Notes: generated from the letters alone by a model not told the origin. 8,200 bases of DNA from Frankiaceae bacterium (GCA_947479995.1 CANKBT010000127.1:1-8200); one strand, 5' to 3'; positions 1-6,800 are shown, counted from the stretch's first letter. A program made the numbers and translations.

Positions 1-1
1 G

Positions 2-607
2 CAGGCCCGCGTCTTCGCCGAGGCCCTCGAGGTCGCCGCGCCGCTCGCCCCGCAGGTGCGCCACCTGGCCAACAGCGCGGCGACCCTCACCGCGCCGCAC
101 ACCCACTACGACCTGGTGCGCCCCGGCGTCTCGCTCTACGGCCTGTCGCCGGTGCCGCAGCTCGGCGGTCCCGCCGACTTCGGGCTCCGGCCGGCGATGA
201 CGCTCGCCAGCACGGTCGCCCTGGTCAAGCGGGTGCCCGCCGGCAGCGGGGTGTCGTACGGCCACGCGCACACCACGGAGCGCGAGAGCACGCTGGCGCT
301 GGTGCCGCTGGGCTACGCCGACGGCGTGCCGCGCGCGGCCAGCAGCCGCGCCGAGGTGCTGCTGCGCGGCGCCCGCCGCACCGTCGCCGGCCGGGTCTGC
401 ATGGACCAGTTCGTGCTCGACCTCGGCGACGACGAGGTCGCCGCCGGCGACGAGGTGCTGCTGTTCGGGCCGGGCGACGCGGGGGAGCCCACCGCGCAGG
501 ACTGGGCCGACGTGCTCGGCACGATCGACTACGAGGTGGTGACGCGCGTCGGGGCGCGGGTGCCCCGGACCTACGGGGCGCGGACGAGCGGGGGAGGCGG
601 CGCATGA
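2..607 (+). CDS. alr: Alanine racemase, C-terminal part (5' end outside window)
   Basis: The frame is open from base 2 to a TGA at 605-607, giving 201 visible residues; the start and the N-terminal PLP-lysine part of the barrel lie upstream. Alanine racemase is a cytoplasmic PLP enzyme that interconverts L- and D-alanine for peptidoglycan. Visible landmarks are the VRPGVSLYGLSP segment at the end of the barrel, the VSYGHAH motif carrying the tyrosine expected to be the second catalytic base (codon 257-259), GYADG (tyrosine codon 314-316), GRVCMDQ (codons around 398-409), and a C-terminal DYEVVTRVGARVPRTYG of the usual type. These follow the order known for the family's C-terminal beta domain. 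The stop overlaps the next gene's start as ATGA, which suggests coupled translation. I see no damage. Confidence is high for the family; whether an intact N-terminus exists cannot be judged here. Confidence 0.95.
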   Translation, partial: QARVFAEALEVAAPLAPQVRHLANSAATLTAPHTHYDLVRPGVSLYGLSPVPQLGGPADFGLRPAMTLASTVALVKRVPAGSGVSYGHAHTTERESTLALVPLGYADGVPRAASSRAEVLLRGARRTVAGRVCMDQFVLDLGDDEVAAGDEVLLFGPGDAGEPTAQDWADVLGTIDYEVVTRVGARVPRTYGARTSGGGGA

Positions 608-1674
608 GGCCAGCAGCGCGCAGGGCGGGAGCGGCCGGCGGCCTGCTCGGGCTGGTGGCGGCGGGCGTCGCCGTCGGCCTGGCGGCCGAGCAGCGCACCG
701 TCGGGCAGTCGCGCCGGCGGCCCGACCCGGAGGCGCGCGAGCCGTTCTTCCGGCTGCCGGCCGACCGGGTGCGCCGCGTGGTGGCCGAGGACGGCGTGCC
801 GCTGCACGTCGAGGAGGTCGGGCCGGCCGACGCGCCGCTGACGGTCGTGCTGTGCCACGGCTACACGCAGCAGATGGCGGTCTGGCACTACCAGCGCCAG
901 GAGCTCGCCGCCGACGGGCGCACCCGGCTGGTGCTGTGGGACCAGCGCTCGCACGGCCGCAGCGGCCGGGGCCGCGCCGACTCCGCGACGATCGACCAGC
1001 TCGGCCGCGACCTGCTCGCGGTGCTCGAGGCCACCGCCCCCCGCGGGCCGGTCGTGCTCGTCGGCCACTCGATGGGCGGCATGACGGTGATGGCCCTGGC
1101 CGACCAGCGGCCCGACCTGTTCGGCACCCGCGTCGTCGGCGTCGGGCTCGTCGGCACGAGCGCCGGCAAGCTCGCCGAGGTCACCTTCGGCATGCCGGCC
1201 GCCGTGACGCCGCTGTCGCGCGCGGTGCTGCCGTGGCTGACGCGCGGCGCGCGGCAGCGCCCCGAGCTGTTCGAGCGCGGGCGCCGGCTCGGCACCGACC
1301 TGGCCTACGTGCTGTCGCGCCGCATCGCCTTCGGCAGCGCCGAGGTCTCGCCGTCGCACGTCGAGCTCGTCGAGAAGATGCTCGCCGACACCCCCGTCGA
1401 CGTCGTCGCGGAGTTCTACGACACCTTCGTCGACCACGACAAGCTGGCCGCGCTCGACGTGCTGCGCGGGGTCGAGGTGCTCGTGCTGTGCGGCAGCGAG
1501 GACCGCCTCACCCCGCTCGACCACAGCCGGGCCATCGCCGCGGCGCTGCCCGACGCGCGGCTCGTCGTCGTCGAGGGCGCCGGCCACATGGTGCAGCTCG
1601 AGCGCGCCTCGCTCGTCACCCTGCACCTGCGCGACCTGGTGCGGCGCGCGGCGGCGCGGACCCCGGCGGCGTGA
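604..1674 (+). CDS. Alpha/beta-fold hydrolase with N-terminal hydrophobic segment
   Basis: This is a 356-residue serine hydrolase of the alpha/beta-hydrolase fold; its substrate is unknown. ATG 604 is supported by GGAGG at 593-597 with a 6-base spacer and by the ATGA overlap with alr. Residues about 9-28 are Ala/Gly/Val/Leu-rich after an Arg-rich start, consistent with a signal peptide or single membrane anchor. The core then shows the oxyanion-loop motif HGYTQ (85-89), the DQRSHGRS strand-turn (113-120), the nucleophile elbow GHSMGG with Ser156, a likely acid Asp300 in GSEDRLTP, and a catalytic His328 in GAGHMVQLE. Residues about 185-270 probably form the lid. A hydrolase gene between alr and tsaE is a recurring arrangement in Actinobacteria, which suggests a conserved but unassigned role, perhaps at the envelope. 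It could be an esterase, lipase or haloperoxidase-like enzyme. The fold is secure; the function is not. Confidence 0.9.
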   Translation: MRPAARRAGAAGGLLGLVAAGVAVGLAAEQRTVGQSRRRPDPEAREPFFRLPADRVRRVVAEDGVPLHVEEVGPADAPLTVVLCHGYTQQMAVWHYQRQELAADGRTRLVLWDQRSHGRSGRGRADSATIDQLGRDLLAVLEATAPRGPVVLVGHSMGGMTVMALADQRPDLFGTRVVGVGLVGTSAGKLAEVTFGMPAAVTPLSRAVLPWLTRGARQRPELFERGRRLGTDLAYVLSRRIAFGSAEVSPSHVELVEKMLADTPVDVVAEFYDTFVDHDKLAALDVLRGVEVLVLCGSEDRLTPLDHSRAIAAALPDARLVVVEGAGHMVQLERASLVTLHLRDLVRRAAARTPAA

Positions 1675-2261
1675 GCCCCGACGCCCCGGGGCCCGACGGG
1701 CCCGCGCAGGCGGCGCTGGCGGCGCTGGCGCAGCAGGTGCAGGGCTGCACGCGCTGCCCCGAGCTGGCCGAGACGCGCACGCACGTCGTCGCCGGCGCCT
1801 TCCCGCCCGGCGCGCGGCTGGTCGTCATGGGCGAGGCGCCCGGCGCCCAGGAGGACGCCACGGGGGCGCCCTTCGTCGGCCGCAGCGGCCAGCTGCTCGA
1901 CCTGCTGCTCGCCGAGGCCGGCGGCGACCGCGCCCGCACCGCGGTGCTCAACACGCTCAAGTGCCGGCCGCCCGGCAACCGGCCGCCGAGGCCCGCCGAG
2001 AGCGCGCACTGCCGGCCCTGGACCGAGCAGCAGCTCGGCCTCGCCGCGCCGCGGCTCGTCGTGACCCTCGGCCTGTCGGCCACCCGGTGGTTCCTGCCGC
2101 GCACGGCCCTCGGCGCCGTCCGCGGCGTCGTGCACGAGGTCGCCGGGCTCCGGGTGCTGCCCACCTACCACCCGAGCGCGGCGCTGCGCGGCGGCCCGCG
2201 GGGCGAGCCGCGGCGGCTGCTCGCCGAGGACCTGGCGCTCGCGGTGCGCCTCGTCGCGTGA
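1671..2261 (+). CDS. Uracil-DNA glycosylase, family 4-type, iron-sulfur
   Basis: This 196-residue protein matches the iron-sulfur uracil-DNA glycosylases, which remove uracil from DNA after cytosine deamination and so start base-excision repair. Four cysteines are placed as the cluster ligands: C26-X2-C29 in GCTRCPEL, C98 in LKCRPPGNR and C114 in HCRPW. Motif 1 is GEAPGAQED (54-62), followed by GAPFVGRSGQLL, and motif 2 is HPSAALR beginning at His167. The HPSAALR motif without a KRRIH-type insertion argues for classic family 4 rather than UdgX; family 5 is less likely given the GEAPGxxED form. I chose GTG 1671 because it overlaps the hydrolase stop as GTGA and gives the normal family length. 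The open frame runs further upstream, but that part lies inside the hydrolase gene. There is no strong Shine-Dalgarno, so translation probably relies on coupling. Confidence 0.93.
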   Translation: MSPDAPGPDGPAQAALAALAQQVQGCTRCPELAETRTHVVAGAFPPGARLVVMGEAPGAQEDATGAPFVGRSGQLLDLLLAEAGGDRARTAVLNTLKCRPPGNRPPRPAESAHCRPWTEQQLGLAAPRLVVTLGLSATRWFLPRTALGAVRGVVHEVAGLRVLPTYHPSAALRGGPRGEPRRLLAEDLALAVRLVA

Positions 2262-2274
2262 CCGGGCGCCCGGC

Positions 2275-2856
2275 GTGACCGGCCTGTCGCGGGTCGTCCG
2301 GTCGCCCGACGACGACCCGGGCGACGCGCTCGACCTGCGGGCGGCGGGGGAGCCGGGCCCGGACTGGCCCGGGTTCGCGGAGCTCGTGCCCGGCGAGCTG
2401 GTGCGCCCGGTGCCGCAGGTGCTGCACGGCGTCGCGCAGACCCGCGCGCTGGGCGCCCGCCTCGCGGGCGTGCTGCGCGCCGGCGACCTGGTGCTGCTCT
2501 CGGGCCCGCTGGGCGCCGGCAAGACCGCGCTGGCGCAGGGCCTCGGCGCCGGCCTCGGCGTCGCCGGCCGGGTCACGAGCCCGACCTTCGTGCTGGCCCG
2601 CGTGCACCGCGGCGCGCCGCCGATGGTGCACGTCGATGCCTACCGCCTGCGCGAGGGCGGCCGCACACCCGACCTCGACGACCTCGACCTCGACGTCGAC
2701 CTCGAGCGGGCCGTCGTCGTCGTCGAGTGGGGCGAGGGGCTGGTCGAGGGGCTGTCGGACTCCCGGCTCGAGGTCTCCCTGGCCCGGCCCGACGAGGCGA
2801 CGCGCACGGCCGTGGTGCGCGCGCGAGGGCCCCGCTGGGCGGTCCTCGGCGCGTGA
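2275..2856 (+). CDS. tsaE: tRNA t6A37 biosynthesis ATPase TsaE
   Basis: TsaE is the P-loop ATPase that works with TsaB and TsaD to place threonylcarbamoyl on A37 of ANN-decoding tRNAs. The Walker A motif is GPLGAGKT at residues 77-84 (Lys83). It is followed by the family motif TSPTFVL, then VHVDAYRLREG and VVVVEWGEGL, where the EW pair is the family's Walker B-like site. With GTG 2275 as start the protein has 193 residues, about 40 more than usual, because some 45 residues precede the conserved VLHGVAQTRALGARLA start. All 42 codons from 2275 to 2400 end in G or C, so the extension is probably translated. No clear Shine-Dalgarno precedes 2275. In-frame GTGs at 2386, 2401 and 2410 are alternatives, and 2401 would give a typical 151 residues. 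The gene lies 13 bases after the glycosylase stop. The usual partner tsaB does not follow. Confidence 0.95.
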   Translation: MTGLSRVVRSPDDDPGDALDLRAAGEPGPDWPGFAELVPGELVRPVPQVLHGVAQTRALGARLAGVLRAGDLVLLSGPLGAGKTALAQGLGAGLGVAGRVTSPTFVLARVHRGAPPMVHVDAYRLREGGRTPDLDDLDLDVDLERAVVVVEWGEGLVEGLSDSRLEVSLARPDEATRTAVVRARGPRWAVLGA

Positions 2857-2893
2857 CCCGGCCGCGCCCGGGCGGCGCGGCGCGCGGCTGAGA

Positions 2894-2915
2894 CGCGGGT
2901 GTCACGACGCCCGCG
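2894..2915 (+). terminator. Candidate terminator hairpin after tsaE
   Basis: The arms CGCGGGTGT (2894-2902) and ACGCCCGCG (2907-2915) form a 9-bp stem with one G-T wobble around a CACG loop, about 37 bases after the tsaE stop. No T-run follows, which is common for actinobacterial hairpins but weakens the call. A competing pairing exists between GCGGCGCGG (2872-2880) and CCGCGCCGC (2911-2919), and CGCCCGGGCG at 2865-2874 is a perfect palindrome. In DNA this GC-rich, chance inverted repeats are frequent, so confidence is modest. Confidence 0.4.
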
Positions 2916-3003
2916 CCGCGGGGCGCTCGCACAAGGGCACGGGGTGGCGGGAACCGGACGAAGCGGTCAGCCCGGCTGTGCGCGCCGACAACGAGGCGGG
3001 GCA

Positions 3004-3028
3004 CGTTGTGCACTCGCCCTGCACAACG
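3004..3028. promoter_or_regulatory. 9-bp perfect inverted repeat, candidate operator upstream of liv operon
   Basis: CGTTGTGCA (3004-3012) and TGCACAACG (3020-3028) are perfect reverse complements around the 7-base spacer CTCGCCC. The arms are less GC-rich than the surrounding DNA, so this is less likely to be a base-composition accident than the other repeats here. A further ACAACG at 2988-2993 repeats the outer part of the half-site 35 bases before the right-hand copy. It lies 106 bases upstream of the livG start, a plausible place for a repressor or activator of the transporter. As RNA it would be a 9-bp stem with a 7-base loop, so a terminator or leader structure is an alternative. I do not recognise a named regulator motif. 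Confidence 0.55.
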
Positions 3029-3053
3029 ATCGGGACACGGGGCGGGGGTCGTG

Positions 3054-3082
3054 TGGAGTGCGGACCCCGAGTGCGCTTTGAT
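3054..3082 (+). promoter_or_regulatory. Weak candidate promoter for the liv operon
   Basis: TTTGAT at 3077-3082 matches the -10 consensus at four of six positions and sits in the least GC-rich stretch of the junction. With a 17-base spacer the -35 would be TGGAGT at 3054-3059, a poor match. Transcription would then start near 3088-3091, about 45 bases before livG. The placement downstream of the inverted repeat at 3004-3028 is sensible, but the match alone is weak. Confidence 0.3.
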
Positions 3083-3084
3083 CT

Positions 3085-3111
3085 GTGACGCGCACCACGG
3101 TCGTGCGTCAC
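3085..3111 (+). promoter_or_regulatory. Inverted repeat in the probable livG leader
   Basis: GTGACGC (3085-3091) and GCGTCAC (3105-3111) pair perfectly across 13 bases; an alternative fold pairs GTGAC with GTCAC and GCAC with GTGC, leaving a 2-base bulge. It lies between the -10 candidate and the livG Shine-Dalgarno (3122-3127), so it could be an mRNA leader hairpin or a second protein-binding site at the transcription start. Chance is not excluded. Confidence 0.35.
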
Positions 3112-3133
3112 CGCCCAGCGCAGGAGGACGAGC

Positions 3134-3967
<834 letters not shown>

Positions 3968-3968
3968 C

Positions 3969-4670
3969 GTGCTCGAGGTCCGCGACGTCGTCACCACGTA
4001 CGGCCCGGTGCTCGCGCTCGACGGCGTCTCGCTGTCGGTGCCGGCCGGGCGCATCACCGCCGTGCTCGGCGCCAACGGCGCCGGCAAGACCACCCTGCTG
4101 CGCACCGTCAGCGGCCTGGTGCGGCCCAAGGCCGGCGCCGTCGAGCTCGACGGCAAGGACATCACCCGCCTGCCCGTCGAGGCGATGGTGCAGCGCGGCA
4201 TGGCGCACGTGCCGGAGGGCCGCGGCGTCATCGCCGAGCTCACCGTCGCGGAGAACCTCAAGCTCGGCGGGCTGTTCCGCAAGGGCGCCAAGGACAGCGA
4301 GGCCGACGAGGTCTACGACCTGTTCCCGGCCCTGCGCGAGCGGCGCGACCGCTCGGCGCACACGCTCTCGGGCGGCGAGCGCCAGATGCTCGTCGTCGGG
4401 CGCGCCCTGCTGGCCCGCCCGCGGGTGCTGCTGCTCGACGAGCCGTCGCTCGGCCTCGCGCCGCGCGTCGTCGCGCAGATCTTCGGCATCGTCCGCGACC
4501 TCGTCGACCGCACCGGCCTCGCCGTCCTGCTCGTCGAGCAGAACGCCAAGTCGGCCCTGTCGATCGCCGACACCGGCGTCGTGCTCAACCTCGGGCGGGT
4601 GGTGGCCACCGACTCGGCCGACGCGCTCGCCGCCGACGAGCAGCTGCGCCACGCCTTCCTGGGCTTCTGA
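3969..4670 (+). CDS. livF: Branched-chain amino acid-type ABC transporter ATPase LivF
   Basis: This is the second ATPase of the importer, 233 residues, the usual LivF length. GTG 3969 is preceded by AAGGA at 3956-3960 with an 8-base spacer, and only one base separates it from the livG stop. Walker A is GANGAGKTT (34-42), the Q-loop region contains HVPEGRGVIAELTVAENL, the signature is a canonical LSGGERQML from Leu133, Walker B is LLLLDEPSLGL with Asp157 and Glu158, and the switch position is glutamine in LLVEQNA. The EGRG and VEQNA motifs are LivF hallmarks; E. coli LivF also has VEQNA. In a LivG-LivF dimer the LivF signature would complete the nucleotide site holding LivG's Walker motifs and switch histidine. 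The C-terminus HAFLGF is of the normal family type. There are no anomalies. Confidence 0.95.
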   Translation: MLEVRDVVTTYGPVLALDGVSLSVPAGRITAVLGANGAGKTTLLRTVSGLVRPKAGAVELDGKDITRLPVEAMVQRGMAHVPEGRGVIAELTVAENLKLGGLFRKGAKDSEADEVYDLFPALRERRDRSAHTLSGGERQMLVVGRALLARPRVLLLDEPSLGLAPRVVAQIFGIVRDLVDRTGLAVLLVEQNAKSALSIADTGVVLNLGRVVATDSADALAADEQLRHAFLGF

Positions 4671-4679
4671 GGCGCCGAC

Positions 4680-4739
4680 ATGACCCCCCTCCCCACGACC
4701 GACTGCCGGACCGGAGAGCGCGCGTGCAGCAGTTCCTGA
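4680..4739 (+). other. Possible 19-codon leader ORF overlapping the livH start
   Basis: The 53-base gap between livF and livH holds an ATG at 4680 followed by 19 codons (MTPLPTTDCRTGERACSSS) and a TGA at 4737-4739, 13 bases past the livH start at 4724. GAGG at 4669-4672 sits 7 bases before the ATG. Such an ORF could couple livF and livH translation, but ORFs this short arise easily by chance and no run of codons for one amino acid marks it as an attenuator peptide. It is recorded as a weak candidate only. Confidence 0.15.
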
Positions 4740-5608
4740 ACCTCACGACCACCGGCATCACGTTCGGCGTGCTCTACGCCGCCTTCGCGCTGTGCCTGGT
4801 GCTCATCTTCCGCGCCACGCGCATCATCAACTTCGCCCAGGGCGCGCAGGCCGCGTTCACCACCTACCTCGCGTACGAGCTGGTCGTCGAGCGCGACCAG
4901 CCGTACTGGGTGGGCTTCCTCGTCGCCCTCGTCGCCGGCTTCCTGCTCGGCGCCTTCATCGAGCGGGTCGTCGTGCGCCGGGTCGAGACCGGCCCGGAGA
5001 TCAACGCCGTCATCGTCACGCTGGGCCTGTTCGTCGCCCTCGAGGCGCTCATCGGCATCCTGTTCGGCCAGGACTTCCTCGGCTTCCCGGCCCCGTTCGA
5101 CGCCTCGAGCGGCTTCGCGGTCGGCGACACGCAGATCGCGCAGACCGCCAACGACCGCTACCGCATCCTCAGCGTGCTCGTCGCGCTCGGGCTGCTGGTC
5201 GCGCTCTTCCGCTTCACCGACGTGGGCCTGCGGCTGCGCGCCGCGGCCTTCGGCCAGGAGGTGGCGCGGCTGCTCGGCGTGCGGGTCGGCCGGATGCTCA
5301 CGCTCGGCTGGGCGCTCGCCGGGCTGTTCGGCTCGCTCGCCGGCGTCCTCATCGCCGGCGGCGGCTTCATCAGCCCCGGCTTCATGCAGACGTCGGTCAT
5401 CTTCGGCTTCGTCGCCGCGGTCCTCGGCGGGCTCGACAGCTTCGTCGGCGCGATCGTCGGCGGCCTGGTGCTCGGCCTGACGCAGTCCTACGTCGCCGGC
5501 TACGTCGACGGCGACCTCGTCAACATGGGCGCCCTCGCGGTGCTGCTCGTCGTGCTGCTCGCCAAGCCCGGCGGCCTGTTCTCCAGCTCCGTCGCCCGGA
5601 AGGTCTGA
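4724..5608 (+). CDS. livH: Branched-chain amino acid-type ABC transporter permease LivH
   Basis: This is a 294-residue integral membrane permease and forms the transport channel with LivM. I chose GTG 4724 because GGAG at 4713-4716 lies 7 bases upstream and the product starts QQFLNLTTTGITFGVLYA, the normal LivH opening. The family motif RIINFAQGA falls at about 33-41. About eight hydrophobic segments are visible, roughly at 9-29, 35-55, 61-82, 93-115, 146-164, 190-212, 217-240 and 265-285. The cytoplasmic coupling loop that contacts the ATPases is GLRLRAAAFGQEVARLLGV, residues 168-186. The C-terminal half, with SPGFMQTSVIFGFVAAVLGG and GAIVGGLVLGL, is typical. The length is normal and nothing is missing. 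It is followed 4 bases later by livM. UrtB of urea transporters is a close relative, so the substrate remains open. Confidence 0.94.
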   Translation: MQQFLNLTTTGITFGVLYAAFALCLVLIFRATRIINFAQGAQAAFTTYLAYELVVERDQPYWVGFLVALVAGFLLGAFIERVVVRRVETGPEINAVIVTLGLFVALEALIGILFGQDFLGFPAPFDASSGFAVGDTQIAQTANDRYRILSVLVALGLLVALFRFTDVGLRLRAAAFGQEVARLLGVRVGRMLTLGWALAGLFGSLAGVLIAGGGFISPGFMQTSVIFGFVAAVLGGLDSFVGAIVGGLVLGLTQSYVAGYVDGDLVNMGALAVLLVVLLAKPGGLFSSSVARKV

Positions 5609-5612
5609 CCCC

Positions 5613-6725
5613 GTGACCGACACCTCCGAGAAGGCCTCGACGAAGGTCACCCCGGCCGGCGGCGGCTCCGGCGGCGGGGCGCTCGCGGCGCTCACCCGCT
5701 CGCGCGGCCTGCGCCACCTCGCGCTCGTGCTCGCGGCGTACGTCGGGATCGTCCTGCTGCTGCAGCTGTTCGGCGACTTCCGCGACACCCAGCTGGCGAC
5801 GATGGCCTACTTCGTGCCGGCCGCCGCGGGCCTGACGCTGCTCACCGGCGTCAACGGCCAGATCTCGCTCGGCCACGGCGCCCTCATGGCCGTCGGGGCC
5901 TACACGACGGCGGCGATCCTCGACCGCGCCGACCTCACGCCGTTCATCCTCGTGGTGCTGGCGTCGGTCGCCGCGGCGGCGGTCGTCGGGCTGCTCGTCG
6001 GCGTCGCCGCCGCCCGCCTGCACGGGCCCTACCTGGCCGGCGCGACGCTCGCCCTCGCCGTCGGCCTGCCCGGCATCGCCATCTACTTCGGCGACCTGTT
6101 CGGCGGCGAGCAGGGCCTGCGGGTGCGCCCGCCGGACCCGCCCGCCTGGTTCGAGGACCTCGCCGGCGGCGACCTCGGCCGCACGTACCCGGCGCTGCTC
6201 GGCTGGGCGCTCGCGCTGTCGGTGCTGTGGTTCCTGTCCAACCTCGTCACCAGCCGCTACGGCCGGCAGTGGCGGGCCGTGCGCGACGACGAGGTCGCGG
6301 CCTCGCTGTGCGGCATCGACCTCGGCCGCGCTCGGGTGCTGGCGTTCGTCGTCAGCGCCGCGTGCGCCGGCGTCGGCGGCGCCCTGCTCGCGGTGACCAG
6401 CCGCCTGGTCGCCCCCACCAGCGTCACGCTGGTGCTCTCGCTCTACCTGCTCACGGCCATCGTGCTCGGCGGCCTCGGCAGCCTGCTCGGCGCGGTCCTC
6501 GGCTCGGCGATCCTGGCCTTCCTGCCGACCGTGCTCACCAACCGGGCGCTCGACTCGGGGCTCGACTCCGCGGCGGCGGCCAACCTCGCGCCGATGGTCT
6601 TCGGCCTGGTCCTCGTCGTCGTCATGCTCGCCGCCCCCCGCGGCATCGTCGGCACCACCCGGATCGCCCTGCTCTCGCGCAAGCTCAAGAAGCAGCGCGC
6701 CGCGGCGCTGGCGAGCCGCACCTGA
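5613..6725 (+). CDS. livM: Branched-chain amino acid-type ABC transporter permease LivM
   Basis: This is the second permease, 370 residues. GTG 5613 follows the livH stop by 4 bases, and GGAAGG at 5598-5603 serves as Shine-Dalgarno inside the end of livH. The first 35 or so residues are a hydrophilic Gly/Ser/Thr-rich extension (GGGSGGG) presumably in the cytoplasm, then the first membrane helix starts near LRHLALVLAAYVG. The LivM hallmark GQISLGHGALMAVGAY begins at residue 82. The coupling loop SRYGRQWRAVRDDEVAASLCGIDLG is at 214-238. The conserved ending helices contain LTAIVLGGLGSLLGAVLGS. The Lys/Arg-rich C-terminus (RKLKKQR) is probably cytoplasmic by the positive-inside rule. Length is at the upper end for the family because of both tails. 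UrtC is the main alternative and cannot be excluded from sequence alone. The stop is followed by two hairpins before the receptor gene. Confidence 0.94.
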   Translation: MTDTSEKASTKVTPAGGGSGGGALAALTRSRGLRHLALVLAAYVGIVLLLQLFGDFRDTQLATMAYFVPAAAGLTLLTGVNGQISLGHGALMAVGAYTTAAILDRADLTPFILVVLASVAAAAVVGLLVGVAAARLHGPYLAGATLALAVGLPGIAIYFGDLFGGEQGLRVRPPDPPAWFEDLAGGDLGRTYPALLGWALALSVLWFLSNLVTSRYGRQWRAVRDDEVAASLCGIDLGRARVLAFVVSAACAGVGGALLAVTSRLVAPTSVTLVLSLYLLTAIVLGGLGSLLGAVLGSAILAFLPTVLTNRALDSGLDSAAAANLAPMVFGLVLVVVMLAAPRGIVGTTRIALLSRKLKKQRAAALASRT

Positions 6726-6729
6726 TCGA

Positions 6730-6757
6730 CCGGGCGGCGCGACGGAGCGCCGCCCGG
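6730..6757 (+). terminator. 11-bp perfect hairpin after livM
   Basis: CCGGGCGGCGC (6730-6740) and GCGCCGCCCGG (6747-6757) pair perfectly around the loop GACGGA, starting 4 bases after the livM stop. No T-run follows. It may act as a partial terminator, a 3' stabiliser of the livGFHM message, or a processing boundary ahead of the receptor gene. It is the strongest hairpin in the window. Confidence 0.6.
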
Positions 6758-6767
6758 CCCGCACCAC

Positions 6768-6787
6768 CCGGCCTCGCCCGAGGCCGG
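6768..6787 (+). promoter_or_regulatory. Second hairpin in the livM-receptor spacer
   Basis: CCGGCCTC (6768-6775) and GAGGCCGG (6780-6787) form an 8-bp perfect stem with a GCCC tetraloop, 10 bases after the previous hairpin and ending 4 bases before the Shine-Dalgarno of the receptor gene. This position suits a 5' structure that protects or sets translation of the receptor message, or a second arm of a tandem terminator. Confidence 0.5.
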
Positions 6788-6791
6788 CCCT

Positions 6792-6800
6792 GGAGGAGGA
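6792..6800 (+). promoter_or_regulatory. Strong Shine-Dalgarno of the receptor gene
   Basis: GGAGGAGGA lies 5 bases before GTG 6806 and offers two overlapping GGAGG registers. It decides the start: the open frame continues upstream into livM, but only GTG 6806 combines this site with a lipoprotein signal peptide. Confidence 0.85.

Larger units (their letters stand above)
2857..3133 (+). other. Non-coding junction between tsaE and the liv operon
   Basis: This is the only sizeable gap in the window. Open frames across it have many codons ending in A or T (CGA, CAA, TGT, GGA, GCA), unlike the real genes, so I see no coding sequence. The first 60 bases are extremely GC-rich and hold hairpins suited to ending the tsaE transcript. 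The second half is less GC-rich and holds inverted repeats, a weak promoter candidate and the Shine-Dalgarno of livG. It is the only place where a promoter for the transporter operon could reasonably lie. Confidence 0.8.

Noticed and set aside
852..1670. Upstream extension of the glycosylase frame to 852
   Set aside because: It lies wholly inside the hydrolase gene in another frame, is Arg/Ala-rich, and is absent from the glycosylase family; GTG 1671 gives the normal length.
3004..3028. Inverted repeat as an NtrC-type nitrogen-control site
   Set aside because: NtrC sites have TGCAC outside and GTGCA inside the palindrome (TGCAC-N-GTGCA); here the half-sites face the other way (GTGCA-N7-TGCAC).
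2899..3081. 60-codon plus-strand ORF in the tsaE-livG junction
   Set aside because: About a third of its codons end in A or T (CGA, CAA, TGT, GCA, GGA), unlike the genes around it, and the product is Arg/Gly-rich with no recognisable feature.
4313..5788. Minus-strand frame of 491 codons opposite livF, livH and livM
   Set aside because: The product is a repetitive Asp/Glu/Ala/Gln/Arg-rich string with no recognisable fold and mirrors the codon structure of the permease genes.
5520..6767. Minus-strand frame of 415 codons opposite livM
   Set aside because: It is a low-complexity antisense shadow with no ribosome-binding site or motif, covering a complete livM.
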